A stretch of DNA of 64,000 bases, taken from Bradyrhizobium sp. AUGA SZCCT0176. Lineage in GTDB: Bacteria > Pseudomonadota > Alphaproteobacteria > Rhizobiales > Xanthobacteraceae. Shown in pieces: positions 8,860 to 17,852 of this stretch. The notes under the pieces were generated by a model. That model did not search any database. It saw only the letters and a list, made by a program, of their open reading frames with translations, and was not told the origin of the DNA. Numbering within the stretch: position 1 is the first letter of the stretch; each line of letters starts with the position of its first letter. The stretch is from the NCBI RefSeq assembly GCF_018130145.1, contig NZ_JAFCMB010000002.1, positions 124,001 to 188,000 of the forward strand, read 5' to 3'. The translations under genes were made by a program, and so were the position numbers.

Positions 8860-9810
8860 TCAGGCGGCGGCGAGCGACCGGCGCGTGAATTCACTTGCTT
8901 TCAACCGGCTTACCAGCGCCGAAAGTTCCTCGACCTCTCCCGACGTCAGGTCGGTCAGCGGCGAGCGCACCGGGCCGGAATCGCGACCGATCACTTTCAT
9001 CCCGGCCTTGATCATCGAGACCGCATACCCGCGCTTGCGGTTGCGGATCGCGAGCAGCGGCATGATGAAATCGCGCAAGCCCGCTTGGACGGTCTCGCGG
9101 TCGCGCCGCCGCACCGCCGCGTGGAATTTGGTCGAGAACTCAGGCACGAAGTTGAACACGGCGGAGGAATAGGTCGTGACGCCCATTTCCAGATAAGGCA
9201 GCGCGAAGGTTTCCGCAGTGGGCAATCCGCCGACATAGGTCAGCCGGTCGCCCATGCGCAGATAGATCCGCGTCATCTGTTCGATGTCGCCGACGCCGTC
9301 CTTGAACCCGACGAGGTTCGGGCAGCGTTCGCAAAGTCTTGCGATCGTGTCCTCGGTCAGAATGGCGTTGTCGCGGTTGTAGACGATGACGCCGAGGCTG
9401 GTCGCCTTGCACACCGCCTCGACATGAGCCGCCAGTCCGGCCTGCTCGGAGAACACCAGATAGGGCGGCAGCAGCAGGATGCCGTCGGCGCCGGCACGCT
9501 CTACGGCGCCAGCGAGTTCGGTCGCCATCGCCGTGCCATAACCGATGCCGGCGAGCACCGGTACCCGACCGGCGGTCTGCTGCACCGCGGTTGTAACGAC
9601 GTCGACGACTTCCGCCGGCGTCAGCGAGAAGAATTCGCCGGTGCCGCCGGCCGCGAACAGACCGGCCACCTCATAGCTGCACAGCCAGTCGAGATTCGAG
9701 CGATAGCGCGCGGCGTCGAATTTGTTGGCTGCGTCGAACGGCGTGACTGGAAACGACAGCAGCCCGTTGCCGATCGTCAGTGCCATTTCCTTCGGGGTCA
9801 TTCTGCTCAT
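8860..9810 (-). CDS. kdgD: 5-dehydro-4-deoxyglucarate dehydratase (KdgD), DapA superfamily
   Basis: 316 aa, the usual length. It converts 5-dehydro-4-deoxy-D-glucarate to 2,5-dioxopentanoate with loss of water and CO2 in glucarate/galactarate catabolism. Visible motifs are [38 protein letters not shown] with the catalytic Tyr (Y144) and [11 protein letters not shown] with the Schiff-base Lys (K170). [13 protein letters not shown] distinguishes KdgD from dihydrodipicolinate synthase. The gene lies downstream of, and in the same direction as, a LysR gene, with its own 95 bp upstream region carrying a GATCCA dyad. Confidence 0.93.
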   Translation of the reverse strand: MSRMTPKEMALTIGNGLLSFPVTPFDAANKFDAARYRSNLDWLCSYEVAGLFAAGGTGEFFSLTPAEVVDVVTTAVQQTAGRVPVLAGIGYGTAMATELAGAVERAGADGILLLPPYLVFSEQAGLAAHVEAVCKATSLGVIVYNRDNAILTEDTIARLCERCPNLVGFKDGVGDIEQMTRIYLRMGDRLTYVGGLPTAETFALPYLEMGVTTYSSAVFNFVPEFSTKFHAAVRRRDRETVQAGLRDFIMPLLAIRNRKRGYAVSMIKAGMKVIGRDSGPVRSPLTDLTSGEVEELSALVSRLKASEFTRRSLAAA

Positions 9811-9876
9811 CGCTGCGATCCTCGCTGTGAAGACCTCAGGAGTAGACCGGGACTGATGCCGCCGCAGACCAATTGC

Positions 9877-9892
9877 TGGATCGAATGATCCA
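9877..9892. promoter_or_regulatory. Dyad upstream of kdgD, candidate LysR site
   Basis: TGGATC-GAAT-GATCCA is a perfect inverted repeat with 6 bp arms and a 4 bp spacer in the 95 bp gap between the LysR stop and the kdgD start. GATCCA/TGGATC words also occur upstream of tctC (10864-10912), suggesting one regulator for both. Inference. Confidence 0.4.
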
Positions 9893-9905
9893 TTGATTGG
9901 ATGGT

Positions 9906-10796
9906 TCAGGCGCCGGCAAGATCGCGGGCGATCGCCGCGATCACCGGCAACAGCGGATTGTCGTTGTCGTCCCGCCAGACGAAGTAGAGTTCGGCTGCCC
10001 GTTGCTGGTCGTCCGCCAGCGGCCGCAGCGCGACGCCCCTGAACTGCAGTTTCTCGGCTGCTTCCGGCACCAGGGCGACGCCGACGCCGGCTTGCACGAT
10101 GGCCAGGATCGAATGGATCTGCGCGAGGTGCTGGACATAGACCGGCGCCAATGCTGCGCGCGAGAAAAGCTCCACCAGCAGATCATGGAAGTAACGGGCC
10201 TCATACGGAGCATATGTGATGAACGGTTCGGCCGCGAGATCTCTGAGATCAATCGTCGTCGCCCCGGCGAGCTTGTGCCCGGCCGGCACCGCCGCGATCA
10301 TCCGTTCGGCCTTGACCCGGAAAAACTGCAGGCCGGTGCGCGGGATCGGCGGCCGCAACAGGCCGATATCGATTTCGCCGGCACCGAGACGCTTGAGCTG
10401 GTCGCCGCTGACCATTTCCTTGAGGATCAGCTCGACGTCAGGCAATTGCTGACGGCAGGCCGCGACCAGCTCGGGGACATAGCTGTAGGAAGACGCGGCG
10501 GTGAAGCCGATATTGACCGAGCCGGCCTTGCCTTCCGCCACGCGCCTCGCCAACAAGGCCGCGCTTTCGGTGAGCTTCAGGATCAGCCGCGCCTCAGTCA
10601 GGAAGCTTTGTCCGGCCGGTGTCAGCCGGACCAGGCGATTGCCGCGCTGAAGCAGCTTTACACTCAGAATCCGTTCGAGAATCTGGATTTGCCGGCTCAG
10701 CGGTGGTTGCGTCATGTTCAGCCGGGCAGCGGCGCGGCCGAAATGCAGTTCCTCCGCCACGGCCACGAAGCAGCGGACCTGACTCAATTCGAACAT
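9906..10796 (-). CDS. LysR-family transcriptional regulator
   Basis: 296 aa. [20 protein letters not shown], then [20 protein letters not shown] and [15 protein letters not shown], form the canonical LysR HTH of the CatR/BenM-like '[10 protein letters not shown]' branch, followed by an effector domain. It is divergent from tctCBA (204 bp gap) and lies upstream of kdgD in the same direction, so it is the likely controller of both the tripartite transporter and the dehydratase, with a sugar acid or its catabolite as coinducer. The regulatory target is inferred. Confidence 0.92.
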   Translation of the reverse strand: MFELSQVRCFVAVAEELHFGRAAARLNMTQPPLSRQIQILERILSVKLLQRGNRLVRLTPAGQSFLTEARLILKLTESAALLARRVAEGKAGSVNIGFTAASSYSYVPELVAACRQQLPDVELILKEMVSGDQLKRLGAGEIDIGLLRPPIPRTGLQFFRVKAERMIAAVPAGHKLAGATTIDLRDLAAEPFITYAPYEARYFHDLLVELFSRAALAPVYVQHLAQIHSILAIVQAGVGVALVPEAAEKLQFRGVALRPLADDQQRAAELYFVWRDDNDNPLLPVIAAIARDLAGA

Positions 10797-10863
10797 CCCA
10801 CTCCCTTTATCGTTTGCCGCATACCGGCTCCCAGTTCGCTAGCCTAGCGCATCCCTGCTATTT

Positions 10864-10912
10864 GATCCAAAATTGGTATCGGACCATCCTCATTCTAGTT
10901 CGCTATTGGATC
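10864..10912. promoter_or_regulatory. tctC upstream region with GATCCA / TGGATC half-sites
   Basis: GATCCAAAATTGG at 10864-10876 and TTGGATC at 10906-10912 lie between the divergent LysR and tctC genes. The same half-site word forms the dyad before kdgD. The arrangement suits a LysR tetramer spanning two sites. No experimental support; confidence is limited. Confidence 0.35.
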
Positions 10913-11000
10913 GGTCATCGCCTATCGTGCCATCAGCGCGGCCAAAGACCGCTATGCGCGACGCCGCAGGCGCTTGCGCGAATTCGACCGGAGGAAAAAC

Positions 11001-11984
11001 ATGCTTCCACGTTTCGGGCGCCGCGCCGCCCTCGCCGCCGCCGCAGCCATCCTGCTCAGCCAACTGCCCGGCGTTGCATACGCCCAAAACTTCGACCGGC
11101 CGGTGCGCATCATCGTGCCGTTCGCGCCCGGCGGAACCTCCGACATCCTGGCGCGGCTGATCAGCCCGAAACTGTCGGCGGCGATCGGCCAGAGCGTGGT
11201 GATCGAGAACAAGCCCGGCGCGTCCGGCAATCTCGGCGCCGACACCGTCGCCAAGGCGACGCCTGACGGCACGACGTTGCTGCTGACGGATCTCGGATCG
11301 CTAACGACGGCGCCCAGCCTGTTTTCGAACCTGACCTATAGTCTCGAAAAGGACCTCGCCCCCGTCACGATGGTGATGTTCGGCCCCTATGTGCTGGCCG
11401 TGCATGAATCGATCCCGGTCAAGACGGCGGCGGAACTGATTGCCTATGCCAAGGCCAATCCCGGCAAACTCGCCGTCGCCAACTCCGGCGTCGGCGGCGC
11501 CAATCACATCACCGCCGTGGTGATGCAGAAGGAACTCGGCATCCAGTTCAAGCACGTACCTTACAAGGGCGGTGCTGCGGCCACCCGCGCCGTCGTTGCC
11601 GGCGAGAGCGGCGCCCTCATCAATGGCGCGTCGGCCACCCTTCCCTTCGTGAATAACAAGCAGTTGATCGGCCTCGCGGTCACCGGCGAGAACCGCGTCC
11701 CCTCCGCGCCGGACGTGCCGACGTTCAAGGAAGCCAAGCTGCCCGGCGGCGAGTTCGGCACCTGGCAAGGCATCGTCGTGGCCAGCGGTACGCCGCCGGC
11801 AGTGATTGCACGACTCAATGCCGAGATCGGCAAGATACTGGAGACACCCGAGATCAAGGCCAAGATCGCCGAACAGGGCGGCGAAGTCCGCGCCGGCAGC
11901 ACGGATGCGATGGCGACCTGGCTGAAGGATTCAACAAAGCGTTGGGGCGACATCATTCGCGAAGCCGGCATCAAGGGCGAATGA
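11001..11984 (+). CDS. tctC: Tripartite tricarboxylate transporter binding protein (Bug/TctC)
   Basis: 327 aa from the ATG at 11001, with GGAGG 6 nt upstream. A cleavable signal (ALAAAAAILLSQLPGVAYAQ) precedes FDRPVRIIVPFAPGGTSDIL, the diagnostic Bug/TctC opening, then VVIENKPGASGNLGADTVAK and the FKHVPYKGGAAATRAVVAGE segment. Bug proteins bind carboxylates through water-mediated contacts. It heads the tctCBA operon and supplies substrate to the TctAB membrane complex. Given kdgD next door, an aldarate or related sugar acid is a reasonable guess. Confidence 0.95.
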   Translation: MLPRFGRRAALAAAAAILLSQLPGVAYAQNFDRPVRIIVPFAPGGTSDILARLISPKLSAAIGQSVVIENKPGASGNLGADTVAKATPDGTTLLLTDLGSLTTAPSLFSNLTYSLEKDLAPVTMVMFGPYVLAVHESIPVKTAAELIAYAKANPGKLAVANSGVGGANHITAVVMQKELGIQFKHVPYKGGAAATRAVVAGESGALINGASATLPFVNNKQLIGLAVTGENRVPSAPDVPTFKEAKLPGGEFGTWQGIVVASGTPPAVIARLNAEIGKILETPEIKAKIAEQGGEVRAGSTDAMATWLKDSTKRWGDIIREAGIKGE

Positions 11985-12015
11985 CGCGACCGATACTGGC
12001 CAAGCGAGGCTTGTG

Positions 12016-12474
12016 ATGAACGCCCGCCGAACGGATTGGCAGGACCTGCTCTTCGGCCTGTTCCTGATCGCTGTCGCTGCAATCGCGCTGGCGGCGACGC
12101 GCACCTTGTCGGGCGGCAATGCCGCCGACATGGGGCCGGGCTACATGCCGCGCGCCATCGCCATCATGCTGCTGGGCTTCGGGCTCTGGTTCAGCGTCCG
12201 CGGGCTCCGCCGACCCTTTGTCGGGATCGCGCCGGTCCGGCTGCAGCCGCTGCTCGCGATCACGGCATCCGTTGCCGTGTTCGCACTGACAGCCACGCGC
12301 TTCGGCCTTGCGCTGTCGTCCTTTGCCGCGATCCTGATCGCAAGCCTGGCGACGCGGGAAGCGCGGCCGATCGAAACCCTGCTGTTCGCGCTGGGGCTCT
12401 CGGCGGCCGCGGTGCTGCTCTTCGTCAAGGCGCTGGCCTTGCCGGTGCCGATCTGGCCTGGAGCATGGTTCTGA
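12016..12474 (+). CDS. tctB: Tripartite tricarboxylate transporter small membrane subunit TctB
   Basis: 152 aa from the ATG at 12016 (a GTG directly before it is in frame). Four hydrophobic segments are visible, with the typical GPGYMPRAIAIMLLGFGL motif after the first helix. It is the poorly conserved small subunit of the TTT system; identity is reinforced by its position between tctC and tctA, with tctA starting 1 nt after its stop. Confidence 0.9.
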   Translation: MNARRTDWQDLLFGLFLIAVAAIALAATRTLSGGNAADMGPGYMPRAIAIMLLGFGLWFSVRGLRRPFVGIAPVRLQPLLAITASVAVFALTATRFGLALSSFAAILIASLATREARPIETLLFALGLSAAAVLLFVKALALPVPIWPGAWF

Positions 12475-12475
12475 C

Positions 12476-13975
12476 ATGGAGCTTTTCGACAATCTGCTGA
12501 TGGGGCTCTCTACCGCCCTGCAGCTGAACAATTTGCTGTTCTGCCTGATCGGCGTCGTCATCGGCACCGCGATCGGCGTGCTGCCCGGCATCGGGCCGAT
12601 CCCGGCGGTCGCGCTGCTGCTGCCGTTCACCTTCGGCCTGTCGCCACCATCCGCCATGATCATGCTGGCCGGCATCTTCTACGGCGCGCAATATGGCGGC
12701 TCGACCACGGCCATCCTCGTCAACGTGCCCGGCGAAACGTCTTCGGTCGTCACCTGCCTCGACGGCCACGAGATGGCCAAACAGGGCAAGGCCGGGACCG
12801 CGCTCGCCATCGCCGCGATCTCGTCGTTCTTTGCCGGCACGGTAGCTACGGTCGTCATCGCCGTGCTCAGCCTGCCGCTGGCGGCGCTGGCGCTGAAATT
12901 CACTGCTGTCGAATATTTCAGCCTGCTCGTCCTCGGTTTGATCGCCGCCGTCGTGCTCGCGCACGGCTCCGTCGCCAAGTCGCTCGCGATGGTGCTGCTC
13001 GGCATCCTGCTCGGCCTCGTCGGCATCGACGTCAATTCTGGCGCGCCGCGGATGACCTTCGGGATCCCCGAGATCTCCGACGGACTCGACTTCGTGCCGG
13101 TCGCGATGGGGTTGTTCGGCCTTGGCGAGATCATCGCCAACCTCGAGCGCCCGGCGACGATGCGCGTCGTCAGCCAGTCGATCCGCAGCCTGATCCCGAG
13201 TGGCGCCGATCTTCGCGCCGCCTTCCCGGCGATGGTCCGCGGCACACTGCTGGGTTCCGTCCTCGGCGTGTTGCCGGGCGGCGGGGCGGCGCTGCCGCCG
13301 TTCTCATCCTATGCGCTGGAGAAAAAGCTCGCCCGCGATCCTTCGCGCTTCGGCAAGGGCGCGATCGAGGGCGTCGCGGGGCCTGAGGCCGCCAACAATG
13401 CCGGCGCGCAGACCAGCTTCATCCCGCTATTGACGCTCGGCATCCCCGCCAATGCCCTGATGGCGCTGATGATCGGCGCGCTGATGATGCAGGGCATCCA
13501 GCCCGGGCCGCAGATCATGCGCGAGCAACCCCAACTGGTCTGGGGCGTCATCGCCAGCATGTGGGTCGGCAATTTGATGCTGCTCGTGATCAACCTGCCC
13601 CTGATCGGCGTTTGGGTCTCGATGCTCAAAATTCCTTACCGGCTGCTGTTCCCGGCAATCGTGCTGTTCTGCTGCATCGGCACCTTCGGCATCGCGAACA
13701 ATCTGTTCAACGTCTGGCTGATGCTCGGCTGCGCGGTGATCGGCTACTTCTTCATCAAGGTGGGCGTCGAGCCCGCGCCGCTGCTGCTCGGGCTCGTGCT
13801 CGGCCCGCAGCTTGAAGAAAATTTCCGGCGCGCGATGCTGCTGGCGGACGGCGATTTTTCGGTCTTCCTGCGCCGACCGATCAGCGCCACGCTGCTCGCC
13901 CTGGTCGCGGTGCTGTTCCTGCTGATGATATTCCCCGCGATCCGGCGCAGCCGCCAGGAGGCGCTGGCGGAGTGA
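12476..13975 (+). CDS. tctA: Tripartite tricarboxylate transporter large permease TctA
   Basis: 499 aa, about 12 membrane segments. Signatures are GTAIGVLPGIGPIPAVALLL, FYGAQYGGSTTAILVNVPGE, GVLPGGGAALPPFSSYALEK and EGVAGPEAANNAGAQTSFIP LLTLGIP, all typical of TctA. It is the cation-coupled transport subunit. It ends the operon 24 nt before a convergent YdeI-like gene. Confidence 0.95.
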   Translation: MELFDNLLMGLSTALQLNNLLFCLIGVVIGTAIGVLPGIGPIPAVALLLPFTFGLSPPSAMIMLAGIFYGAQYGGSTTAILVNVPGETSSVVTCLDGHEMAKQGKAGTALAIAAISSFFAGTVATVVIAVLSLPLAALALKFTAVEYFSLLVLGLIAAVVLAHGSVAKSLAMVLLGILLGLVGIDVNSGAPRMTFGIPEISDGLDFVPVAMGLFGLGEIIANLERPATMRVVSQSIRSLIPSGADLRAAFPAMVRGTLLGSVLGVLPGGGAALPPFSSYALEKKLARDPSRFGKGAIEGVAGPEAANNAGAQTSFIPLLTLGIPANALMALMIGALMMQGIQPGPQIMREQPQLVWGVIASMWVGNLMLLVINLPLIGVWVSMLKIPYRLLFPAIVLFCCIGTFGIANNLFNVWLMLGCAVIGYFFIKVGVEPAPLLLGLVLGPQLEENFRRAMLLADGDFSVFLRRPISATLLALVAVLFLLMIFPAIRRSRQEALAE

Positions 13976-13999
13976 CCGCAACATCACTCATTTCTCGCC

Positions 14000-14596
14000 T
14001 CATTTCTTGCCTTGCGGATAGATCGTCTCGCCGCGCTTGAGCATCGCGACGAACGTCTCGACCTTCTTCTTCCGTCCGGCTTCGGTTTTCATGTTGTGGG
14101 TCCGAAACGCCAGCGCGAAGCGGTTCTGCGCGCTGAGTTTCGCCAGCATGGCCTTTGCCTTGGGCTCGGCATCGATCGCGGCCTGCAGATCATCGGGGAT
14201 CTTCATGTCCTTGCTGTTATAGGCGCGCGCCCAGCGTCCGTCGGACTTGGCCGCGTCGACTTCCTTTAAGCCGTGATCGGTCATCCGGCCTTCGTCGATC
14301 AGCCGCGCGACATTATCGACGTTGATCTGACTCCAGATGCTTTTCCTCGTGCGCGGCGTATAGCGCTGCATATAGCTCTTGTCGTCAAAACCCTTGCGCT
14401 GACCATCGATCCATCCCCAGCACAGCACGACGTCGATGGCCTGCTTGGGCGTGATCGATTTGAATCCTGAATCCACCTTGTGGATCTTGATCCAGATTTC
14501 GTCTTCCTTGTCGTGGTATCTGCCGAGCCATTTGTAGAAACTCACGGCGTCCTTGAATTCGCGGATCTTGTCGGGATTGATTTTAACGGGTGCCAC
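14000..14596 (-). CDS. YdeI/OmdA family protein
   Basis: 198 aa. F..W L.. H....E.W...K, then SITPKQAIDVVLCWGWIDGQ, the strongly conserved core of the YdeI/OmdA family, then YMQRYTPRTRKSIWSQINV and VARLIDEGRMTDHGLKEVDA. Members are called bacteriocin-protection or OmdA (outer-membrane-associated) proteins, but the molecular function is unsettled. The lysine-rich C-terminus (RKKKVETFVAMLKRGETIYP) is usual. It appears monocistronic. Confidence 0.88.
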   Translation of the reverse strand: MAPVKINPDKIREFKDAVSFYKWLGRYHDKEDEIWIKIHKVDSGFKSITPKQAIDVVLCWGWIDGQRKGFDDKSYMQRYTPRTRKSIWSQINVDNVARLIDEGRMTDHGLKEVDAAKSDGRWARAYNSKDMKIPDDLQAAIDAEPKAKAMLAKLSAQNRFALAFRTHNMKTEAGRKKKVETFVAMLKRGETIYPQGKK

Positions 14597-14976
14597 CAGC
14601 GGACCTTTGATCGCAGAATCATTCGTAGTTGAACGCTTCTATCATCGCGCCTCAGGAACGGTGCAGCGCGCGGCCGGCCTTACTTTCCCTCGTCGATGTC
14701 GTCCAAATTGCTCCAGCCAGCACTGGCGCCAGCCGTCGCCAACTTACACATCTCCCGGCATTTCCGGCATGCCGCGCCGCTTTTCGTTTGAATTGTCTGG
14801 GGAATCGGTCCTGGCCCGTCTTTCACCGTAGCCGGCGCCCGCCTGCCGGACACGAACACGTGAATAATATATCGTATACGATTTAATCGGATACGTTGAC
14901 TTTCGGGGCTTTCGGGCCTTTATAGCGCGTACGCAAATAGATCGCATCCGACCTAACTCGCAAAGGGAGAAGGACC
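14597..14976. other. 380 bp intergenic region with palindrome ATCGTATACGAT
   Basis: No credible gene. A perfect 12 bp palindrome ATCGTATACGAT lies at 14871-14882, with ATCGGATACG (14886-14895) just downstream, before the VOC gene. Such elements suit a GntR- or TetR-type operator, but no cognate regulator is adjacent. The rest shows no feature that I recognise. Confidence 0.4.
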
Positions 14977-15636
14977 ATGACAAATGCAAGCAAGACCGCG
15001 ACCCCCGCCATGAAGCTCGAGGTCGTCGTTATCCCGGTTTCCGACGTCGATCGCGCCAAGGCGTTCTACGGCAGCCTCGGCTGGCGGCTCGATGCCGACT
15101 TCGCCGACGGCAAGGACTATCGCGTTATCCAGTTCACCCCGCCCGGCTCCGACGCTTCTGTCATCTTCGGCAAGAACGTCACCGCGGCGGCCCCCGGCTC
15201 CGCAAAGGGACTCTATCTGGTCGTCTCCGACATCGAAGCCGCGCGCAAGGAATTGCAGGGTCGCGGCGTCGAGGTGAGCGAAGTGTTCCATGCCGCCGAC
15301 GGCGTGTTCACCGCCAAACATGAACCCTTCCTGCTCGGGCGTGATCGCGCCAGCGGCCCGGATCCGGAGCGTCGCACCTACCAGTCGTATGCTTCCTTTA
15401 GCGATCCTGATGGCAATGGCTGGCTGTTCCAGGAAGTCACCGCCCGCGCCCCCGGACGCGTCGAAGGCGACACGAATTTCTCGTCGTCGGCCGAAATCGC
15501 CAGCGCGCTTCGCCGCGCGGCGGCAGCCCATGGCGAGCACGAGAAGCGGAACGGCGGCCAGCACGATGTGAACTGGCCGGACTGGTACGCCGAGTACATC
15601 GCCAAGGAACAGGCCGGCGAGCCGCTGCCGCTGTGA
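14977..15636 (+). CDS. VOC (glyoxalase/bleomycin resistance) superfamily protein
   Basis: 219 aa, behind GGGAGAAGG. MKLEVVVIPVSDVDRAKAFY GSLGWRLDAD and SFSDPDGNGWLFQEVTARAP are the N- and C-terminal halves of a beta-alpha-beta-beta-beta VOC domain; FSDPDGNGW carries the usual catalytic/metal-region end. A ~70 residue C-terminal extension (SSSAEIASALRRAAAAHGEH ... NWPDWYAEYIAKEQAGEPLP) is found in a subfamily annotated as glyoxalase/extradiol-type proteins; its role is unknown. It may be cotranscribed with the cupin gene, although a hairpin lies between them. Confidence 0.85.
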   Translation: MTNASKTATPAMKLEVVVIPVSDVDRAKAFYGSLGWRLDADFADGKDYRVIQFTPPGSDASVIFGKNVTAAAPGSAKGLYLVVSDIEAARKELQGRGVEVSEVFHAADGVFTAKHEPFLLGRDRASGPDPERRTYQSYASFSDPDGNGWLFQEVTARAPGRVEGDTNFSSSAEIASALRRAAAAHGEHEKRNGGQHDVNWPDWYAEYIAKEQAGEPLPL

Positions 15637-15647
15637 GCAGCTTTTAT

Positions 15648-15687
15648 CCCACGCGGACCGGCCGGGTCTCGGCCCGGTCCACGCGGG
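15648..15687 (+). terminator. Imperfect hairpin between VOC and cupin genes
   Basis: CCCACGCGGACCGG (15648-15661) pairs with CCGGTCCACGCGGG (15674-15687) at 12 of 14 positions. No T-run follows, so it could be an attenuator, processing site or weak terminator. Confidence 0.4.
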
Positions 15688-15720
15688 CTCGTGAAATTCC
15701 TCAACCCAAGGAGAATCGAT

Positions 15721-16137
15721 ATGAGCAACCATCTGATGAAGGCGATGCGAGTTGTAGCGAGCGCGGCGTTGATCACGGCAAGCGTTTTGGCGCTGCCTGC
15801 GGCGCAGGCACAGCCGTCCGGCATCACGCGAACCGACCTGCAGCGGCATGATCTCAGCATTCCCGGACGCGAGGCCGTCCAGGTGCGCGTCGATTTCGCG
15901 CCGGGTGCGGCGTTCGGCAGGCATAGCCATCCCGGCGAAGAGATCGTCAATGTGCTGGAGGGCACGCTCGAATACGAAATCGAGGGCAAGCCACCGGTCA
16001 CACTCAAGGCGGGCGATGTTCTGTTCATTCCGGCCGGTACCGTTCACGCGGCCAAGAATGTCGGCAGCGTCACCGGCAGCGAGCTCGCCACCTACATCGT
16101 CGAAAAGGGCAAGCCGCTTCTGACGTTGAAGAAGTGA
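15721..16137 (+). CDS. Secreted cupin-domain protein
   Basis: 138 aa from the ATG at 15721, behind AAGGAGA. An N-terminal signal peptide is clear (VVASAALITASVLALPAAQA, cleavage after AQA). The mature protein is a single cupin barrel: GAAFGRHSHPGEEIVNVLEG with the metal-binding HxH...E set, and KAGDVLFIPAGTVHAAKN providing the last His. Small periplasmic cupins of this kind are uncharacterised. It lies 30 nt before the CcdA-like gene and is probably in one transcript with the DipZ-like pair, hinting at periplasmic redox or metal handling. Confidence 0.88.
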   Translation: MSNHLMKAMRVVASAALITASVLALPAAQAQPSGITRTDLQRHDLSIPGREAVQVRVDFAPGAAFGRHSHPGEEIVNVLEGTLEYEIEGKPPVTLKAGDVLFIPAGTVHAAKNVGSVTGSELATYIVEKGKPLLTLKK

Positions 16138-16167
16138 CGGCGACGGCTTCCCACGGGGATTACTGCG

Positions 16168-16869
16168 ATGATCGACATAGCCCTCGCCCTGGCGGCAGGA
16201 CTGCTGACGGCAGCAGCGCCGTGCATCCTGCCGCTGCTTCCGATCCTGCTCGGCACGTCGATCGGCCAGCACGGCCGGTTGCGGCCAATGTTCATCGTGG
16301 GCGGTTTCGTCATCGCCTTCTCCGGCTTCGCCTTGCTGTTCAGCGCGTTCCCAACGGTGTTGGGGCTGTCGCATGACAGCTTGCGCAAGATTTCCATCGT
16401 GCTGCTCGGCGGATTCGGCGTGCTGATGCTCTGGCCGCAACCCTATGAGTGGCTTGTGGCGCGGTTGAGCGGTCTCCTCGCGCACGCGGATGGCGCCGTG
16501 CGGGCTGCCGGACCGGGCAATTTCGGCGGCCTCGTTCTCGGCCTCTCGCTCGGCGTGTTGTGGACGCCCTGCGCCGGGCCGGTGCTCGGCTCCATACTCA
16601 CGCTGATCGCGACGTCGGAAGACCTCGCACGCGCCAGCGTATTGCTCGTCACTTACGCAATCGGCGCGGCCCTCCCGATATTGCTGATCGCTTATGGCGG
16701 GCAATACGCCACCACCCAGATGCGCAGGCTCGTGCCCTACACGCCTGCCCTGCAGCGCAGCTTCGGCGCGGCAGTACTGCTCGTCGCGTTCGCTTTCTAC
16801 ACGCAATACGACACCATCATCACGGTGTGGCTCTCGGACTTCTACCCGAACCACCAAACAGGACTATGA
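16168..16869 (+). CDS. CcdA/DsbD-type membrane electron-transfer protein
   Basis: 233 aa, six or so membrane helices. AAAPCILPLLPILLGTSIGQ (Cys19) and LGVLWTPCAGPVLGSILTLI (Cys135) are the two conserved cysteine/proline motifs of CcdA and the DsbD transmembrane domain, which pass electrons from cytoplasmic thioredoxin to the periplasm. The stop overlaps the start of the next gene (ATGA). The two genes together match the architecture of mycobacterial DipZ, split into separate polypeptides. Confidence 0.92.
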   Translation: MIDIALALAAGLLTAAAPCILPLLPILLGTSIGQHGRLRPMFIVGGFVIAFSGFALLFSAFPTVLGLSHDSLRKISIVLLGGFGVLMLWPQPYEWLVARLSGLLAHADGAVRAAGPGNFGGLVLGLSLGVLWTPCAGPVLGSILTLIATSEDLARASVLLVTYAIGAALPILLIAYGGQYATTQMRRLVPYTPALQRSFGAAVLLVAFAFYTQYDTIITVWLSDFYPNHQTGL

Positions 16870-17852
16870 CCATGCGCAAGCTTCTCACCGTCATTGTGCT
16901 TCTGATCGTCGGCTTCCTCGTCGTCGTGCAGTTCAGCCCGTCGCTGACCCGCGGTGAGCAAACCACATCGAGCGAGCGCCGCACCGCGCCGGAATTCGCC
17001 GGAATTTCGGCCTGGCTGAATTCTCCGCCGCTGACGCTGGAAAGCCTGCGCGGCAAGGTCGTGCTGGTGCAGTTCTGGACCTATTCCTGCATCAACTGCG
17101 TGCGCACCCTGCCCTATGTGACGAAGTGGTACGACACCTACAAGGACAAGGGTTTCGTCGTGGTCGGCATGCACACGCCTGAATTCGCCTTCGAGAGGGA
17201 GACGGCGAATGTCGAGACCGCCACCAAGCGCTTCGGTATCAAATACCCGGTTGCTCAGGACAATCAGTACCGCACCTGGCGCGCCTTCGGTAATCAGTAT
17301 TGGCCGGCCGGATATCTGATCGACAGGTCCGGCACCATCGTCGCGACGCAGTTCGGCGAAGGCGGCTACCAGCAGATGGAGAACACGATCGCCCGCCTCG
17401 TCGGCGAAGCCACGCCGTCCGCGCAGGCAAGCGATCCGGATCTCGCCGGCATCGAAACGCCCGAACTCTATCTCGGGTCGGAGAAGAACGACGGCGCCAT
17501 CGTGGCCTCGCAGGATTCCGCAGCCGGAGAGCGATCCTACGCGCTGCCGGACAGCGTGCCGCAAGGTCGCTTCGCGCTCGGTGGCGATTGGAAGCTGGTT
17601 GGCGACAGCGCCACCGCCTCGGCAGACGGTAGCGAGATCGTGCTCCGCTTCAACGCGCCCAAGGTCAATCTGGTCGCGGGAAGCGCGTTGCCGCAAGCGG
17701 TCTCCGTCACCGTGGACGGCACGGCGCAACCGCCGGTCACCATCGATGGAAGCCGGCTTTATCCTCTCTACAGCGGCAGCAGCGGCGAGCATGTGTTGCG
17801 CCTGAAAGTGCCCAAGGCCGGCCTGAGCGCTTACACCTTCACGTTCGGTTGA
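16866..17852 (+). CDS. Membrane-anchored thioredoxin-like protein, DipZ C-terminal type
   Basis: 328 aa from the ATG at 16866, translationally coupled to the CcdA gene. One N-terminal membrane anchor (LLTVIVLLIVGFLVVVQF) is followed by a TlpA/AhpC-type thioredoxin fold with the CINC active site (Cys75, Cys78; WTYSCINCVRTLPY). The C-terminal ~130 residues (YALPDSVPQGRFALGGDWKL ... EHVLRLKVPKAGLSAYTFTF) form the beta-rich carbohydrate-binding-module-like domain known from DipZ. Predicted periplasmic reductant that receives electrons from the CcdA partner. Its 3' end overlaps the convergent amidase gene by 22 nt. Confidence 0.92.
   Translation: MTMRKLLTVIVLLIVGFLVVVQFSPSLTRGEQTTSSERRTAPEFAGISAWLNSPPLTLESLRGKVVLVQFWTYSCINCVRTLPYVTKWYDTYKDKGFVVVGMHTPEFAFERETANVETATKRFGIKYPVAQDNQYRTWRAFGNQYWPAGYLIDRSGTIVATQFGEGGYQQMENTIARLVGEATPSAQASDPDLAGIETPELYLGSEKNDGAIVASQDSAAGERSYALPDSVPQGRFALGGDWKLVGDSATASADGSEIVLRFNAPKVNLVAGSALPQAVSVTVDGTAQPPVTIDGSRLYPLYSGSSGEHVLRLKVPKAGLSAYTFTFG

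Noticed and set aside
14953..16857. 634-codon minus-strand frame opposite the VOC, cupin and CcdA genes
   Set aside because: Runs through three plus-strand genes with clear domains; composition is typical of an antisense frame.
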